Shown here: positions 34,906-46,227 of the stretch, one piece after another | Layout: every line of letters begins with the position of its first letter | How positions within the stretch are numbered: position 1 is the first letter of the stretch | Assembly (NCBI RefSeq): GCF_028502605.1 | Contig: NC_079232.1 | Coordinates: 1,054,001-1,118,000, forward strand | Source: Trichoderma breve | Lineage: Eukaryota > Ascomycota > Sordariomycetes > Hypocreales > Hypocreaceae | DNA length: 64,000 nt | Direction: 5' to 3' | Notes under the pieces: generated by a model | Seen by the model: only the letters and a program-made list of their open reading frames with translations | Told to the model about the DNA's origin: nothing | Databases searched by the model: none | Made by a program: the position numbers and the translations under genes

Positions 34906-37035
34906 TCAACGCAACATATATGTAAGATCAGGAATGTCATTTAAAAGTCTGGCCACGGTCTCCTCATCCGCAATACTCAAGCTCGGTCTTGGGGATGATG
35001 GCTGGACAAGCGACGTGTCAGCAGACATGGTATGGGTATGGCGAGTAGGTGTGACTTGAGGTGGTGTCATTGGCTTGGAGAGAGGGCTGGGGAACGATGG
35101 TGTCAAAGGCGTCTTGCCCCCTCGTTTAAAAGGTTTGCTGAGTGTCTGTCCCAAGTGCCATGAAAAGGGCCGCTTGCTCGGAGCTTTTTCGATCTTTGAT
35201 GCAAGCAGATTGGGACTTTCATACACCGTTTCAAACTGGAGGGAAGACTGAGGAGGGATGCTGTGGCGGTTGCTGACGGTGTCTTCGTCCTCAAATGACA
35301 TGGTAGTGGTCGGTGTAGCAGTCATCATCTCGCCCCAGTCGTCATCGTCCTCTTTGTTGATGGGGTAAGTGGGAGGAATCTGTATTGGCGAGGGAATATG
35401 CGCCCGGGTATGCTGAGGCGGCGGATCAAGAGACAAGGATTGCCGAGCTGAGTCCGCTTTGGGTTCTTTAGGTGATTGCGCTTCTTGTGCATCTGCTCGC
35501 GCGAGCTCATTGGCTAAAGGATGTCTGGAAGCCGCTGGCGATGAAGGACCGCTGCTAGCCCAAGCGAATGACGATGTAGTAGGCGATGCGACTGGCGATT
35601 GCACGGTCAAAGATGAGTTTCTCGAATGTCTTCCCAGGAACTCTCCAATTTCCACTTGAGGTGCTGGTGAATTCCAGTTGAACATGACTGCACCTGATCC
35701 ACCTAGTCGTCTTCCCAGAACCACGCGCCCAGTAATAGAGTCTTCTTCCATCCATCTCCTCACAGTCTGGGTGGTACGCTCTCGAATTTGTGACTTGGAC
35801 CAGCTAACGCGTACATAATTCTCATCGCCTCCCAAATCGTGCTTCCTCTTCGACCCATAACGGGAGATTCGGTACCACGCTCTGCGTTCATTGCTTGGAG
35901 CAAAAGCGTCGTCGATGATGACGTCTGGAACAAGTTCTGGTTCTGTCTTGATGGGCGGCGTCGATGGAAACAGATCGTCAAGCTTGGTAAGATCAATGGG
36001 AAAATGAATCTTTGACGTCTGGGATGCAGGGCGTGCCACAACGTCGGACTCGAAAGGAGTGTTAGATGCTTGCCAGACGTTGGGTTCGCTCACAGTTGGG
36101 ACTGGCGGAATATCATCCCACGGTTCCTGCTGCTGGCGCTCATTTTCAGCGACAGCCTCGCTCTCAACGTCCAATGGAGGTGGGACGATTTCTTGTCCCG
36201 AAATGACTACCTCATCCTCAATCACTCTAACAGGTGGAACTGGTTGCTGTTCATCTTCTACCTCAACGCTCTTCTGCGGAGCAAAGGCTTCCTCTTCCCG
36301 AGCAGGCTCCTCGGCCGTGAATAGCACCTCATCTTGCTCTTTGTCATCGACAGCACTAGGTACTGGTGCTTCAGTGTCAGGAGAAAAGTCTGGTTGTTCG
36401 AGTTGGATGGCCGCAGGTACTGGTGCTCCAGTATCAAGAGAAAAGTCTGGTTGTTCAAGTTGAATAGCCGGAATCACCACCTCGGCTGCCGGCGCTTCCG
36501 GCGCTGCTTCAACAAGCCATGCCTCGTCCGTGGCATCAATATCCAAAGGTGGCACCACGACAGGGATATCATTCTTTAAATCCTCCTCTTTCTGTAATTC
36601 ATGTTCATCCCCAAGGCTAATTGCAGAATCCACGACTCGATCGTCGCCCGAAGCCTCTGAAGCTCTCCTCTCCCTGGGTTTCCTTTCGTCATTTTCCAGC
36701 GCTGTCGTGTCCAATCGTTTCAAAGCCACATCTTTCCAGGGATCCGGCGATATCGATCTCACCGACGGTGCGCCTTGCAGCGGCTTCAGCCCAGGGCTTC
36801 TCCCCCATCCGGGGCTTTCCTTACCGCTGCCGCTAGCATCACCGCCATTCCACCCGCCCCAAGCATCGTCGTCTTCCCATGCCGGTGACCGCGATCGCGA
36901 CGGTGGCGCTGGCGAACGAGAGTTTCGTCGGGGGAAAAGATGGTCGGCTGAGAAGTGCGCATTCTGGGGCGCGACTGGGAGTTCTATCTTAGCCGGAGAG
37001 TCTGCAGCCCACGGCGAACCCCACGGATCTTCCAT
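34906..37035 (-). CDS. Uncharacterised mostly disordered 709-residue protein
   Basis: A single exon of 709 residues with the ATG at 37035. The N-terminus MEDPWGSPWAADSPAKIELP is followed by Ser/Arg/Pro-rich and then acidic disordered sequence (residues ~30-340). One folded-looking block lies at about residues 380-452: RAWYRISRYGSKRKHDLGG, then VRVSWSKSQIRERTTQTV and RRWMEEDSITGRVVLG. After it the chain is again Ser/Pro-rich and ends AIADEETVARLLNDIPDLT-like. A 19-residue unit IQLEQPDFSxDTxAPVPxA occurs twice in tandem (36359-36472). I do not recognise the family. The mix of charged low complexity and one basic/aromatic core suggests a scaffold or regulatory protein, but that is a guess. The gene is convergent with the ABC transporter. 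Confidence 0.75.
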   Translation of the reverse strand: MEDPWGSPWAADSPAKIELPVAPQNAHFSADHLFPRRNSRSPAPPSRSRSPAWEDDDAWGGWNGGDASGSGKESPGWGRSPGLKPLQGAPSVRSISPDPWKDVALKRLDTTALENDERKPRERRASEASGDDRVVDSAISLGDEHELQKEEDLKNDIPVVVPPLDIDATDEAWLVEAAPEAPAAEVVIPAIQLEQPDFSLDTGAPVPAAIQLEQPDFSPDTEAPVPSAVDDKEQDEVLFTAEEPAREEEAFAPQKSVEVEDEQQPVPPVRVIEDEVVISGQEIVPPPLDVESEAVAENERQQQEPWDDIPPVPTVSEPNVWQASNTPFESDVVARPASQTSKIHFPIDLTKLDDLFPSTPPIKTEPELVPDVIIDDAFAPSNERRAWYRISRYGSKRKHDLGGDENYVRVSWSKSQIRERTTQTVRRWMEEDSITGRVVLGRRLGGSGAVMFNWNSPAPQVEIGEFLGRHSRNSSLTVQSPVASPTTSSFAWASSGPSSPAASRHPLANELARADAQEAQSPKEPKADSARQSLSLDPPPQHTRAHIPSPIQIPPTYPINKEDDDDWGEMMTATPTTTMSFEDEDTVSNRHSIPPQSSLQFETVYESPNLLASKIEKAPSKRPFSWHLGQTLSKPFKRGGKTPLTPSFPSPLSKPMTPPQVTPTRHTHTMSADTSLVQPSSPRPSLSIADEETVARLLNDIPDLTYMLR
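36359..36472. repeat. 57-base in-frame tandem duplication
   Basis: Units 36359-36415 and 36416-36472 both begin GGTACTGGTGCT and differ at only a few bases. They encode two consecutive copies of a 19-residue unit in the 709-residue protein. High similarity suggests a recent duplication. Confidence 0.85.
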
Positions 37036-37905
37036 TCCAGGCGACTTGGCATGTCGCGTAGAGATGGATTGATAGAGGCAAGAGTCGATGCGTCAAGAAA
37101 TATTGTTATAGCGTGTTTATCATGAGCTGTGTCGCAACATTGCGAATCTGTGCAATCAGGGCCGCTGGTCCAATTTCGCTTCTCCTGGAACGACAATCAA
37201 TGTCCCTTTCCCAGGATAAGACGGAATAAACAAATAGGAGCCCGTCGAATCGGCGATGCGCAATCGAATGGCGCAAAAGTAGGGCGGAAGCTGCGGTGGT
37301 GATCTAGAAAGACCAATAAAGTTCTCACCTCATCATTGCCTGCACAGCGGAGCCGTGCTTATTGTTTGGTTGGCTGTAGTAAGGCTGGAAGTTGGAAGAG
37401 AGAAAAAGAATGGAAGAGGATCTGGGATGGTACAGAGTGTTCTTGGCGGTCGCCAATCAGTGGACACACGACTCAGACAGGGGGTTCAGGGACCTGCCTT
37501 AGCGAATTGCTTGATATTTTGCCCCCGCGCTCCGCGTCATCCTTGCATGCACGTAAAAGGGTTCAGCGGCTACAGTACCAAGCATCATGGGCTGTTAACA
37601 AATTATCGATATCAAGAGGAATGAATATTCATTGAATGCTATGATGCAGCTCTCTCGAATTAAATGCCTTTGCTTGCCACTGTTCAGATGCTGTACATGC
37701 TCCAACTAGCACAATGTATCTATGTAATATACCTCCCTCAGCCATGCGAATAATATACCCCAGCCCAAAGCTTGCAACCAGCTTGGGAAACCCTCAAAGC
37801 AACCAGAATGACCTATTATCGTCCAAAGAACTCCATGCTAAGCCGATTATCATCAATCGTAACGGAAGATTGTCGCCAGCGAAACCACCCAAAGAGAAAA
37901 ACACC
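37036..37905. other. Intergenic region
   Basis: 870 bases holding the promoter of the 709-residue protein gene (-) and the 3' flank of the CAF-1 gene (-). Short frames on the plus strand here show no protein-like features. Confidence 0.5.
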
Positions 37906-39888
37906 TCACAGAGTAATCTCATGGCCAGGCTTCAGCTCCCACTCCTTGGCTCGGCCGGCACCTTTCTTCTCTGCAACATGCTCAATCGTGTTCTTGACTT
38001 CCAAGCGTGAAGCACTATCCTTGAACTGATGGAAGATGAAGTCGACGATGCCGACCTTAGAGAGAGCCTTGTTGTCTAAAATGGCTTGCTTGATTTCGTT
38101 TAGAAGTTCGGGCTTGACAAGTTTACCTGGGGTTGAGGTGGAGCCAGCAGCACCTCCCAAGGCGGCAAAAGCGTTCGTTGGAGCAGGTGGGGGAGCCTTG
38201 GCATCGTTCTCGGCTTTGATAGCCTTCGGAGGTTTGCTCTTGGCAGCCTTGCTAGGCTCCGATTCCCAGTATTTAGTAGAAAAGGGATCAATATCCCATA
38301 GCTGGTTGAGACCCTCTGAAGAGCGTGTTAGCAGCAGGACTCAAATTTCAACTCGATGAATAGTCCGAAACTTACCATGAATGAATTCCATCTTGCTGTC
38401 ATTCAGAGCTGGGACTGTGCCTTTCCGGTTCTGGTTCTCAAAGCATGGGCCCGTAATCTCGGGCTTCAAGGTGTCGGCAAATACTCTTCTAGAGAGGCCA
38501 ACATCTTCGGAATCATCCAGAAAACCGTCCATATCATCCTCGTCATCCAACTCCTCTTCTTCATCCTCCAGGTCGAGATCCTCGCCTTCTTCCTCGTCCT
38601 GCCATTCAGCTTCCGAGTCATAGTCGTAGTCGAGTGGCAGCCGACGGCCCGTTGATTTTCGTGCTAGTTTATGCATGTTTCCTTTGCCAAGAGCAAAGGG
38701 CTTGAAAGTTACTGTACCGTAATAGGGAGGACGCACATCCTGTGAGAAAGCAATCACTTTCATAGGGATCTTGCTCAGCCCGGCCTGAAATTCTGCCAAA
38801 ATCTTGCTAGAATCTGCACTACCACTCTTGCCAGCATCTTGCGAAGCCTTGTAAGCTGTCTCCATCAAATGCCGGACTGGCTGATGCAGCTTGCCACGGG
38901 GTGTAGGGAGACTGGAAAAGGAGAATGCCTCTCGAGGGTCGAATTTCGGAGGAGCACTTTCGCTGCTCTGGCCTGCAACATAGTCGTCCAGGATTTTTGA
39001 TTTCGCTTCTCGAGTCGTCTCATCCATCTGGCATGCCATCGGCGCTAGTAGAGTGTTTTCTTTGACGAAAAAAGGTTTGAACATCTTGGAGTATTCCGAT
39101 ACTGTCTGTTTCTCGACCACCGAGGAACTGGCCTTTGCGGGGCTGTTTTCTTTAGCCACATCCTCTCCTTCGGGTTTCTTGGGAGTGCTGGGGATCTTGA
39201 AGAAGCTGCCCAGTGTTTTCTGACTTCTGGCCTTGCGCTCAGCTTCCTCCTCCTTCTTTCGCTTCTTGTCGGCCTTGACTCGCTCCTCTTCTTCTTTAAC
39301 CTTTCGCTTCTCCTCCTTCTCCTTTGCTCGTGCCGCTTTCTCTTCTTCTTTTTTAGCCTTGTCCGCAGCCTGTGCTGCTGCCTTCTCCTCACGTTCCTTC
39401 TTCTTCTCGGCAAGCTCCTTTTCTCGGACTTCCTTTTTCTCAGCAAGCTCCTTGTCTCGTGCTTCCTTTTCTGCCGCTGTAAGACGTTTCCGTTTCGGCG
39501 GTGGGTTCATGTCTGCGGAAGGCTTTGAGTCTGATGTTGGTGCAGAGGTCCCAGAGATGTCTAGTTTTGCAACGGCTTTGGCCGGTGATGACAGTAGTGG
39601 GTCGCGTGCTACTGTGTCATCTCCAACTTCCGATAGGGCAGGCGATGATAACGGTGAAGATGGAGGTGCTGGTAAATATTTAGCATCTTGTGCTGTGATT
39701 TAGCAATGTGTGAATCAGGGTTTGTGCTCACAGTCATTGTTAGGCTCTCGAATATCCATTGGTGAGATGTTCTTAACATCTTCAGCGGGATCAGCTTTCC
39801 CCGACTCGGCGGAGAACTCGTGGTGACTTCTTTTGCGCCCAGAGGGCTCCGGCTCCCTGGCGTTATGTGACACCTCAAGCAGAGGCAT
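37906..39888 (-). CDS. rlf2: Chromatin assembly factor 1 large subunit (p150/Rlf2-like)
   Basis: Deposits histones H3-H4 behind replication forks in the nucleus. Three exons on the minus strand, 39888-39732, 39668-38376 and 38315-37906, give 619 residues; introns are 63 and 60 bases. The N-terminus is disordered. A long Lys/Glu/Arg-rich helix (EKEARDKELAEKKEVREK and on) follows, then the PIP-like KTLGSFFKIP. MFKPFFVKENTLLAPM and the core KVIAFSQDVRPPYYGTVTF lie before an acidic block (EDLDLEDEEEELDDEDD). The C-terminal ~80 residues (LLNEIKQAILDNKALSKVGI) form the expected winged helix. This order is that of CAF-1 p150. The first intron has two in-frame acceptors 24 bases apart: 39669 (used here, 63-base intron) and 39693 (only 39 bases, adding 8 residues). 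Confidence 0.88.
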
Positions 39889-41434
39889 TGTGGTCCGAAT
39901 TGCGGTTGAAATGGATGTATCTTTCTCGGGATTGCGTAGAAACTACCTTCACCTGTGGAAGAGACCCTGGCGTTGCATTCGGCGTGCAGCTGAGCATGTG
40001 TCTGCACAAGGATCGGAGAGGAGGGGGCGATGTGCAGCGGTGCAGAGAAGATCTAGTGAATCGAGACGCAAAAGTGGAATGAAGCAGACCAGGGAGAGAA
40101 AACGAAACTGATTCTAATTGCTGTTCAAACAAAGGGAACGAGGGGCGCGTGGTCACTTTGACGATGCTAGAGGCTGTGATGACTTGATGTTGAATTGGAT
40201 ACTCGATACAATTTAGTGCGGCGTCGCGATAGCTCTGAACGCGTTAATTTGGCGCTTCCCACTTTGGAAGACGCGTTAATCGCTATGGAGAAGCGCAGGC
40301 AGCAACGGCTAAAGGCCGGGAGCTGAGTTAGCGCTTAAGTGCCACAAAGATAAAGGTATATGGTACTGAGTGATACCGCATAGTTGAGGCTGTGGAGTAT
40401 GTACTAGCTACTCTCATTCTATCCTTCAAATTGGCAATGGCATCTCACAAGACTGGACGAATACTCGCAGAATCAGGGCTTTGTGCTACCCTCATCAAAA
40501 CTCCAAGACGCTGTACGAAATAATTGATGCCGAGATACAGCAATTATCTGAAAAATGGAGTTCTATGACTTGCGAATCGACCACTAGAGTACCTAGGTAG
40601 CCTCACACGACACCTATAAAGTTTGAATCACATGAAAAGAGCGTCACGCCCCTTTTAAGTTAGAGTTCCACACATGACACCAAGCAGAATGCCATATCAA
40701 AACTATATGTTGAAACTAAATGAGCCATGAACACAGAAAAGTGTATATTCGCAGAGTGCCCAAGTTAACTCGCAGAGAAAATGCTCTTTCCTAGCCCTGG
40801 CATGTAAAACACCCCAGTGTCCCAGTTCCCACCATGCAAATGTCTGAGAAAATCGATGACGACAGGATTGCCAAACTGATTCATGCAAATAAATTAACAT
40901 CCAGCATATCAAAAAAGCATTCAACACCAGATTGGAAAATCACCCGACGGAGAAAAAAGAGTATTAACATATTAACCATTACGTCATATTATCTTCTTTC
41001 AACTGGCCTTTCTCGGGCACGTCAAATGTACTTTTTCTCCCATTTCTCACATCTCTCCCGTTATCGGCCCCGTCTCAGCCGCCTCGCTCAACCAGCAAGC
41101 TTAATCCCAGAAGCGAAGGTGTATTAGACAAGCAAACAAAATATAAAGCGTAAAAAAGACCTTATTAGCGACTGTACTTCCCTCCTCCAATGCCCAAAGT
41201 GATATCAAGATATCCAAACGCCTAACAATGCGGGTAGTAAAACTATAGAAGAACAACGAGAGAAGTAGAAAAAATGATAATGCACATGAACGATTGTGAA
41301 TTTGTAGTTGTTGTTGGTGATGATATTGATTAGGAGATAACGAATGGCAGGCAATTGAGATGGCGTTGTCCGTTGTCGCGTAATAATGGAATGGTGTATA
41401 TGCGGAATGTGTAGATGTCGAAAACAAAGGGTTT
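39889..41434. other. Intergenic region
   Basis: 1.5 kb between the CAF-1 start and the stop of the next minus-strand gene. The CAF-1 promoter lies at its left end; the right part is AT-rich and likely holds the neighbour's 3' untranslated region. No gene seen. Confidence 0.5.
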
Positions 41435-42466
41435 TCAATCAGGGTTGGCAATGTAAAGGCGCTGGGAGGTCAGGGTGGCTGTTCGCTCGTCGACACTTCC
41501 TCTTCTCTTCAGTTCCTCGGGAGACTTGACGCTCTTTTCTCTTGTCAGGGCAGAGTGCATCAGCGACTTGCTCGCAAGTCTTGGGGCCGCTCCCAGTTCG
41601 CCGACATTGTCTGCGCGCTCAGCGCTGCTGCCGCTGTGCGTGCTCTGAGCTCTTCCGCTGGCGGCATCGTCAATGATTGGCATAGTGTCCTCTGGCTGCT
41701 CAACCAAGCTTCCAGCCCTTTCTGGAGTATCGCCAGGACTCCATCGCCGGCCGCTTTGGGATCCAGTTCCGGTGACAGTGCCTCCAGAGGCCCTGTAAGA
41801 GACGTTGCGGCGGCTGCTGCTACCGATGCTGCTCCGTCCGCTGCTGCCTGTCCTGCGGTGGTGCGAACTCGACGCAAATTCCTCCTCGCTGCTCTCGCCC
41901 TCGACTTCAGTGGCGCTGAGTCGCATGGGTACTCCTCCAACACCGACGTGGTTTTCGTTGGCATATCCAACCACGGGCAACTTGCCGTGATGCCGGATCT
42001 TGGCAGCGACCTTTGTGGTTGCGCTTATGCCCGTACTTGTGCGGCCACCTGACGAGGAACCAGCTGAGCCAGTTCCCCGGTTAGCCCCGCTAACCTCCAA
42101 GTTGGCGCGCATCTTGGCAGCTCGCTGTTGAGCGAGTATCCGAGGGTCCTCATACTGGGCGCGATCGCACCATACCGTTGCCTTTTGTTTGCGCAAGAGA
42201 GCCACATAGCCAGATGCCTGGGGTTGGCCGAAGGAGCGGTTAGAGATGGACCGTCGCAGGTCCGAATTGGACGACGTTCGGTACGCGGCGGGCGGTTGTA
42301 TACTCGAGTTGCTGAAGGTGCTCACTGAAGGCGATCGCCGATTGAACTGCTGGCTCGACATTTGGTGCGACAAAAGCATGGGCGGGGGATGCTGAGGTTG
42401 CGCTGGAAAGACGTTGGAAGAGGTTGTCCTCGAGCGGGAATGGCTATAGACGTTGCCCGGGTCCAT
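41435..42466 (-). CDS. Uncharacterised Ser-rich 343-residue protein
   Basis: A single exon with the ATG at 42466 (ATGGACCCGGGC). The N-terminal ~85 residues are Ser/Gln/Pro-rich and disordered. The most structured part is SGYVALLRKQKATVWCDRAQ, then YEDPRILAQQRAAKMRANLE, at about residues 85-125, rich in basic and helical residues. A second possible core is VAAKIRHHGKLPVVGYANEN. The rest is Ser/Gly/Arg-rich with SEEEF-like acidic clusters, ending RTATLTSQRLYIANPD. I recall similar proteins as conserved hypotheticals in Sordariomycetes but know no function. The leader may contain a long intron whose donor is at 43444. GC-rich antisense frames over the gene are coding shadows. Confidence 0.72.
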   Translation of the reverse strand: MDPGNVYSHSRSRTTSSNVFPAQPQHPPPMLLSHQMSSQQFNRRSPSVSTFSNSSIQPPAAYRTSSNSDLRRSISNRSFGQPQASGYVALLRKQKATVWCDRAQYEDPRILAQQRAAKMRANLEVSGANRGTGSAGSSSGGRTSTGISATTKVAAKIRHHGKLPVVGYANENHVGVGGVPMRLSATEVEGESSEEEFASSSHHRRTGSSGRSSIGSSSRRNVSYRASGGTVTGTGSQSGRRWSPGDTPERAGSLVEQPEDTMPIIDDAASGRAQSTHSGSSAERADNVGELGAAPRLASKSLMHSALTREKSVKSPEELKRRGSVDERTATLTSQRLYIANPD

Positions 42467-45400
42467 TTTCCTGCTCGGTGAGCAATAGCCTGGCTAGCTG
42501 AGAGGCACGCTGTTCCCTCCCCGGTTTGCTGTTTGGAAGAGTCTCTCGGGAGGGAAGGGAGAAAAGTGGTTTTTGAGTTCTCAGCGGGGGGACAGTCCGC
42601 GGATCGAGTCAGTCTCCGCGCCACAGTCCCGAATCGGCCGATGCCCTCGACCGCGAGGCTCTGACCGAACAAAGAAGAAAAGGATGATAAGGCAAGACTA
42701 TGCCCGTGAGGATAGTCGAAGAAGAGGCGCGGGCAAGAGGAGGCCAGCCGCACGAAATGATATTGGCCAAGAGGATTGTAAAGAAAAAAGGTGGGAGGGA
42801 GGGTGAGATATTTGATGTGACCTGGCGTGGAGCCTTGAGTGGTTAGCGCTGCAAGTCCCACTGCAGAGCCCAGAATGGCACCAGACGGGTAACCGCCAGG
42901 TTTTGGCCAGCTGAACCAGCTGTGGTTGGGGGGATGGCGCTACCGGGCCTGGAGAGGGGGAGGGCTGCAGGAGGGCCTGGAAGGCAACTGGCCGAGTGCC
43001 AGTGCCGGAGCAAGTACCTGCACGTGCGTGGAGAATGCACCTGAATTACATGTACTACTGCTGTAGGCTACTGCTGCTGCTACTCCGTTTACAGTAAACA
43101 ATCATTCGACGACGCTTGACGTAAGATATCCGAACATCAAGATACCTATCTACTAAACCACATCGCGATCTCTGAAAGGATTGATGATGATCATGACGAT
43201 TCAGCGAACAAGGAAGCGCCAGCGCAGCGAGTCCTCGTACATGGGATCGTATTCCTCTCGGCCACTTGCGGACCGTTAAAAAAAAGAGCACAAAGGAAAA
43301 AAAAGGCAAAAAAGAGATTGAGCACAGAGGGGCTGCCCCCCTCGCTAGCTGCCCCGGTGGTGAGAAACATCTGCAGCCCACGCGCGAGATGGCCCGCTTG
43401 CGACATGGCGTGTTTAGCGCTGGCACAACTAGTGTTGAGCTTACCTAGAGGATGGGATTAGTGGGAATTTGAATTTGGCATCGACCTGATGGGACAATTG
43501 CCAGCTTGGATGGAGTAGAGGGGGAAAGAAAGTGGACAGGGGGTTCTAGGCCATAAGGCTCCGGCGTCGATGATGACGATGATGAATGATGCACAGAGCA
43601 GAGCGTAGCACTCGCTACGGAGCGCATGGTGCTAGGTAGGATTGATGTCGTGGATGGTTCTTTGCGCCTTTATTATCTAATATCTACTAAAGTAATTTGA
43701 AGTCCAAATATTGAAAGTTCATTTACATCGACGTACCATTAAACATCATGTCAGGGTGGTTTAAGTAAATTGGCCTCCACGCTTCGTCCAGCGCTGTCAT
43801 GTTTCGAGGTCCGTCGCATGCCACGTTTTCCCCAAAGGACCTTGGAAATTTAAAATAAAATCATCAATTGATGCCAAACAGCTTTCCCGATTAGGTGCAA
43901 CTCTCCCATGCTCTCCGTTTCATACGCCGGCCAGGGGGGCTTCAGATTAAAGGCCATCGACCGCGTTTCAATCTCCCAGCTTGAAGCGAAACAAACATCC
44001 TCCCCCTCAAAAAACGCCTCGGTTGCTACGTAGCAGCCCATCAGGGTGCAAAATCTGCCTTGCCAAGGAGTCGTCCGTTATTGTGGTTCCAGCATTTTCT
44101 TCAGTGGAGCGCCGTGCAGCTACCCACCGCTGATGTCACCGGCATCGCCGGGAATGAAGAGCACGGTGAACGCAAATCTTCAGGCAATGCTACCGTCCTG
44201 CCCTGTCCGAAGGGCATAGCATCGGCTCTTGTATCCAGCAATCGGCGTGCCTGGATCTCTTGTCTTCCGTCTCCCGGTTCTCACCTGCAGATTAGCGCAA
44301 CCGTCTGCTGATTGGGACGGGCAGGCAGTCTTACTGTACTCCGTACCTATCAATACAATTCTGCAGCACAGTCAGATCTCATTAAACTTCTCGACCACGG
44401 CGTGATGCTTTTTACTACGGAGCATTTACGGCAGCCCTTCGGGCAAGGCGAGCGAACCATTTCCCGCAGCGAGATCACACGGGCCGCCTTCTATCGATAA
44501 CTCGGTCGAGATGGCTTCAAGGTTCTTCAAAAACTAAATTCCAGGCCAATTGCAGCCCAGCCATTGCCAGACGCCGTGCCCATTCCATTCCTCGCCGAAG
44601 AGCCCCCAGTAAGACACTGCGAGAGTGGAGATGGCTCCGAGCTCCAAAATCGCGGGGGTAAATCTCACACCAGTGGGGCTGAATCTTTTTTGTCTCGAGC
44701 TCAAACACACACACAAAGGTGGGAACAAATACATCAACGTACGACATGCTGTATAAACATTGATGCTCTGATGTTCACATGCTAGAAGCAGTGCTACCAA
44801 TCCAAGCTTGCCAAGAGAGTATATGTATTAGGCATGTCTTGCCAAGAGCAGTATATTTCCCGGGATCTGCAGGTACATACCCAACAAAAAATCCCATCTG
44901 TTGTTGAAGTTCCAACATGGGATGTAATAGAAAGTGTAGCGATAGTAGTACCTAGTAGATACTGGAATAAAGTGTAAAATCGGTAGTAGCAAAAAGCAGT
45001 GGTAGTAAGGTACCTAGTACATAAAAAAAAAGAAAAAGCCTTCCATACATTCGCATCCTATTCCATCCTATTCCAACACTTGAACCTCGCGCAGTCGCTG
45101 GGCATTTCCCTTCAACTAACCCTACTATGATAGTTCAGGTACCTTGAATTACAGCTACAGCGTAAAGGATCCAATGGTCCATCACACAAGGTCAGCACCA
45201 ATTGCTACATCAGGATGCGGTGCCTCGGTCTTCATGTAGCTAAGCTCGCAACTCCGTCGCTAATGCACGATTTCCCTGTTATTCGTGTGATAGCTGCCAT
45301 GTCTTCTCCGCAATGCGCTGCAACGGGATATTTTCCCATTTCTCTCCCCCCTTCTCCCTTTCCCTTCTCCCTTCTCCATGGGTTACGCGGCCGGTTTACC

Positions 45401-45891
45401 ATACATTGACGTAATCGACTTTGTCCAATTGACAGCTGCCAGATTGGCAATCGAACGATGGTTTAGGCACTCTGCATTGCATGACCGTTGGTACGAGTAA
45501 GCGTTCCATACTTTATGTAGTGGTTCGTTGCCGGTTCGATGTGACAGGGCGTTCATCCACAGTGATGCTGCTAGACACTTGATTGGATAGACAAAGATTT
45601 ATTAAAAGCTACCTGTCACTTCTCCCGAACTCCTCCATCCCATGGCTAAACTCCTTCGTCCAACCTAGTTCCTGACGCCACTATGTGATCCCCAGAAAAA
45701 GACAAGGAATAAACTTCCAGACGCAAACCTCCCATCATTCATAGAAAACAAACAAACAAGCAAACTTCCCATCTATGAACCCAGACCTGATTCTACTGCT
45801 GACCAGATACCTCCTCGAGCTGGGCCCTCGACATCTCGTTTTGACCATCAAGTCTCAAGACACCGTGCAGCAAGAAGAAGAGGAAGGCGTT
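42467..45891. other. Long intergenic region
   Basis: 3.4 kb between two minus-strand genes. The left ~1.2 kb may be the 5' leader of the 343-residue protein gene, with a strong splice donor (TAG/GTAAGC) read on the minus strand at 43444. From 43.7 to 45.8 kb I see only short frames, for example 43850-44041 (-), without family features. A/T homopolymer-rich bits occur near 43270-43315 and 45020. Confidence 0.5.
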
Positions 45892-46227
45892 TTATTTTCT
45901 TTTAGTCTGCTTATTGGCACAATCCTTTTGACACTGCTTACACAGGCCAACTGCCTCCTTCATGACGACTCCGTTCTTAAATTTTGGGCATGTTTCTAGA
46001 TCAAAAGATCCTCCGTCTAGTCGTGCATCGACCGCATCGTCGCATACATGTCTGTCGGCGGTACACTTATCCCGGAAATGACCTGGACGAACTTTAGCAA
46101 GGTCCTTGCGAGGTATGCGTTCTTCGGCGCATCTGCATTCTTGGGGGCATCTGCATCTGCCACTGGGAGTCTTGCAGTCTACATTTGTGCACGGACAAAA
46201 GAGACGTTGGTGTTCGTAGTAGCACAT
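45892..46227 (-). CDS. Small cysteine-rich protein, 111 residues
   Basis: A single exon from the ATG at 46227; an in-frame stop lies about 50 bases upstream, so this is the first usable start. The protein begins MCYYEHQRLFCPCTNVDCK and continues GRCRCPQECRCAEERIP. More cysteines follow in a charged C-terminal half (DKCTADRHVC, ETCPKF, GLCKQCQKDC), about 14 in all. There is no signal peptide, so the cysteines are more likely metal ligands than disulphides. Small fungal proteins beginning MCYY/MCYH with spaced cysteines exist, but I know no function. The alternative is a chance frame; the regular CxC and CxxC spacing argues against that. The Lys-rich end QTKRK is followed directly by the stop. 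Confidence 0.55.
   Translation of the reverse strand: MCYYEHQRLFCPCTNVDCKTPSGRCRCPQECRCAEERIPRKDLAKVRPGHFRDKCTADRHVCDDAVDARLDGGSFDLETCPKFKNGVVMKEAVGLCKQCQKDCANKQTKRK

Noticed and set aside
42322..42861. 179-codon minus-strand frame overlapping the start of the 343-residue protein gene
   Set aside because: A different frame from the clear gene, beginning upstream of it; composition looks like a chance frame through a GC-rich leader.
43850..44041. 63-codon minus-strand frame starting MGCYVATEAFFEGEDV
   Set aside because: It has an ATG but no family features or splice signals and is too short to support without homology or transcript data.
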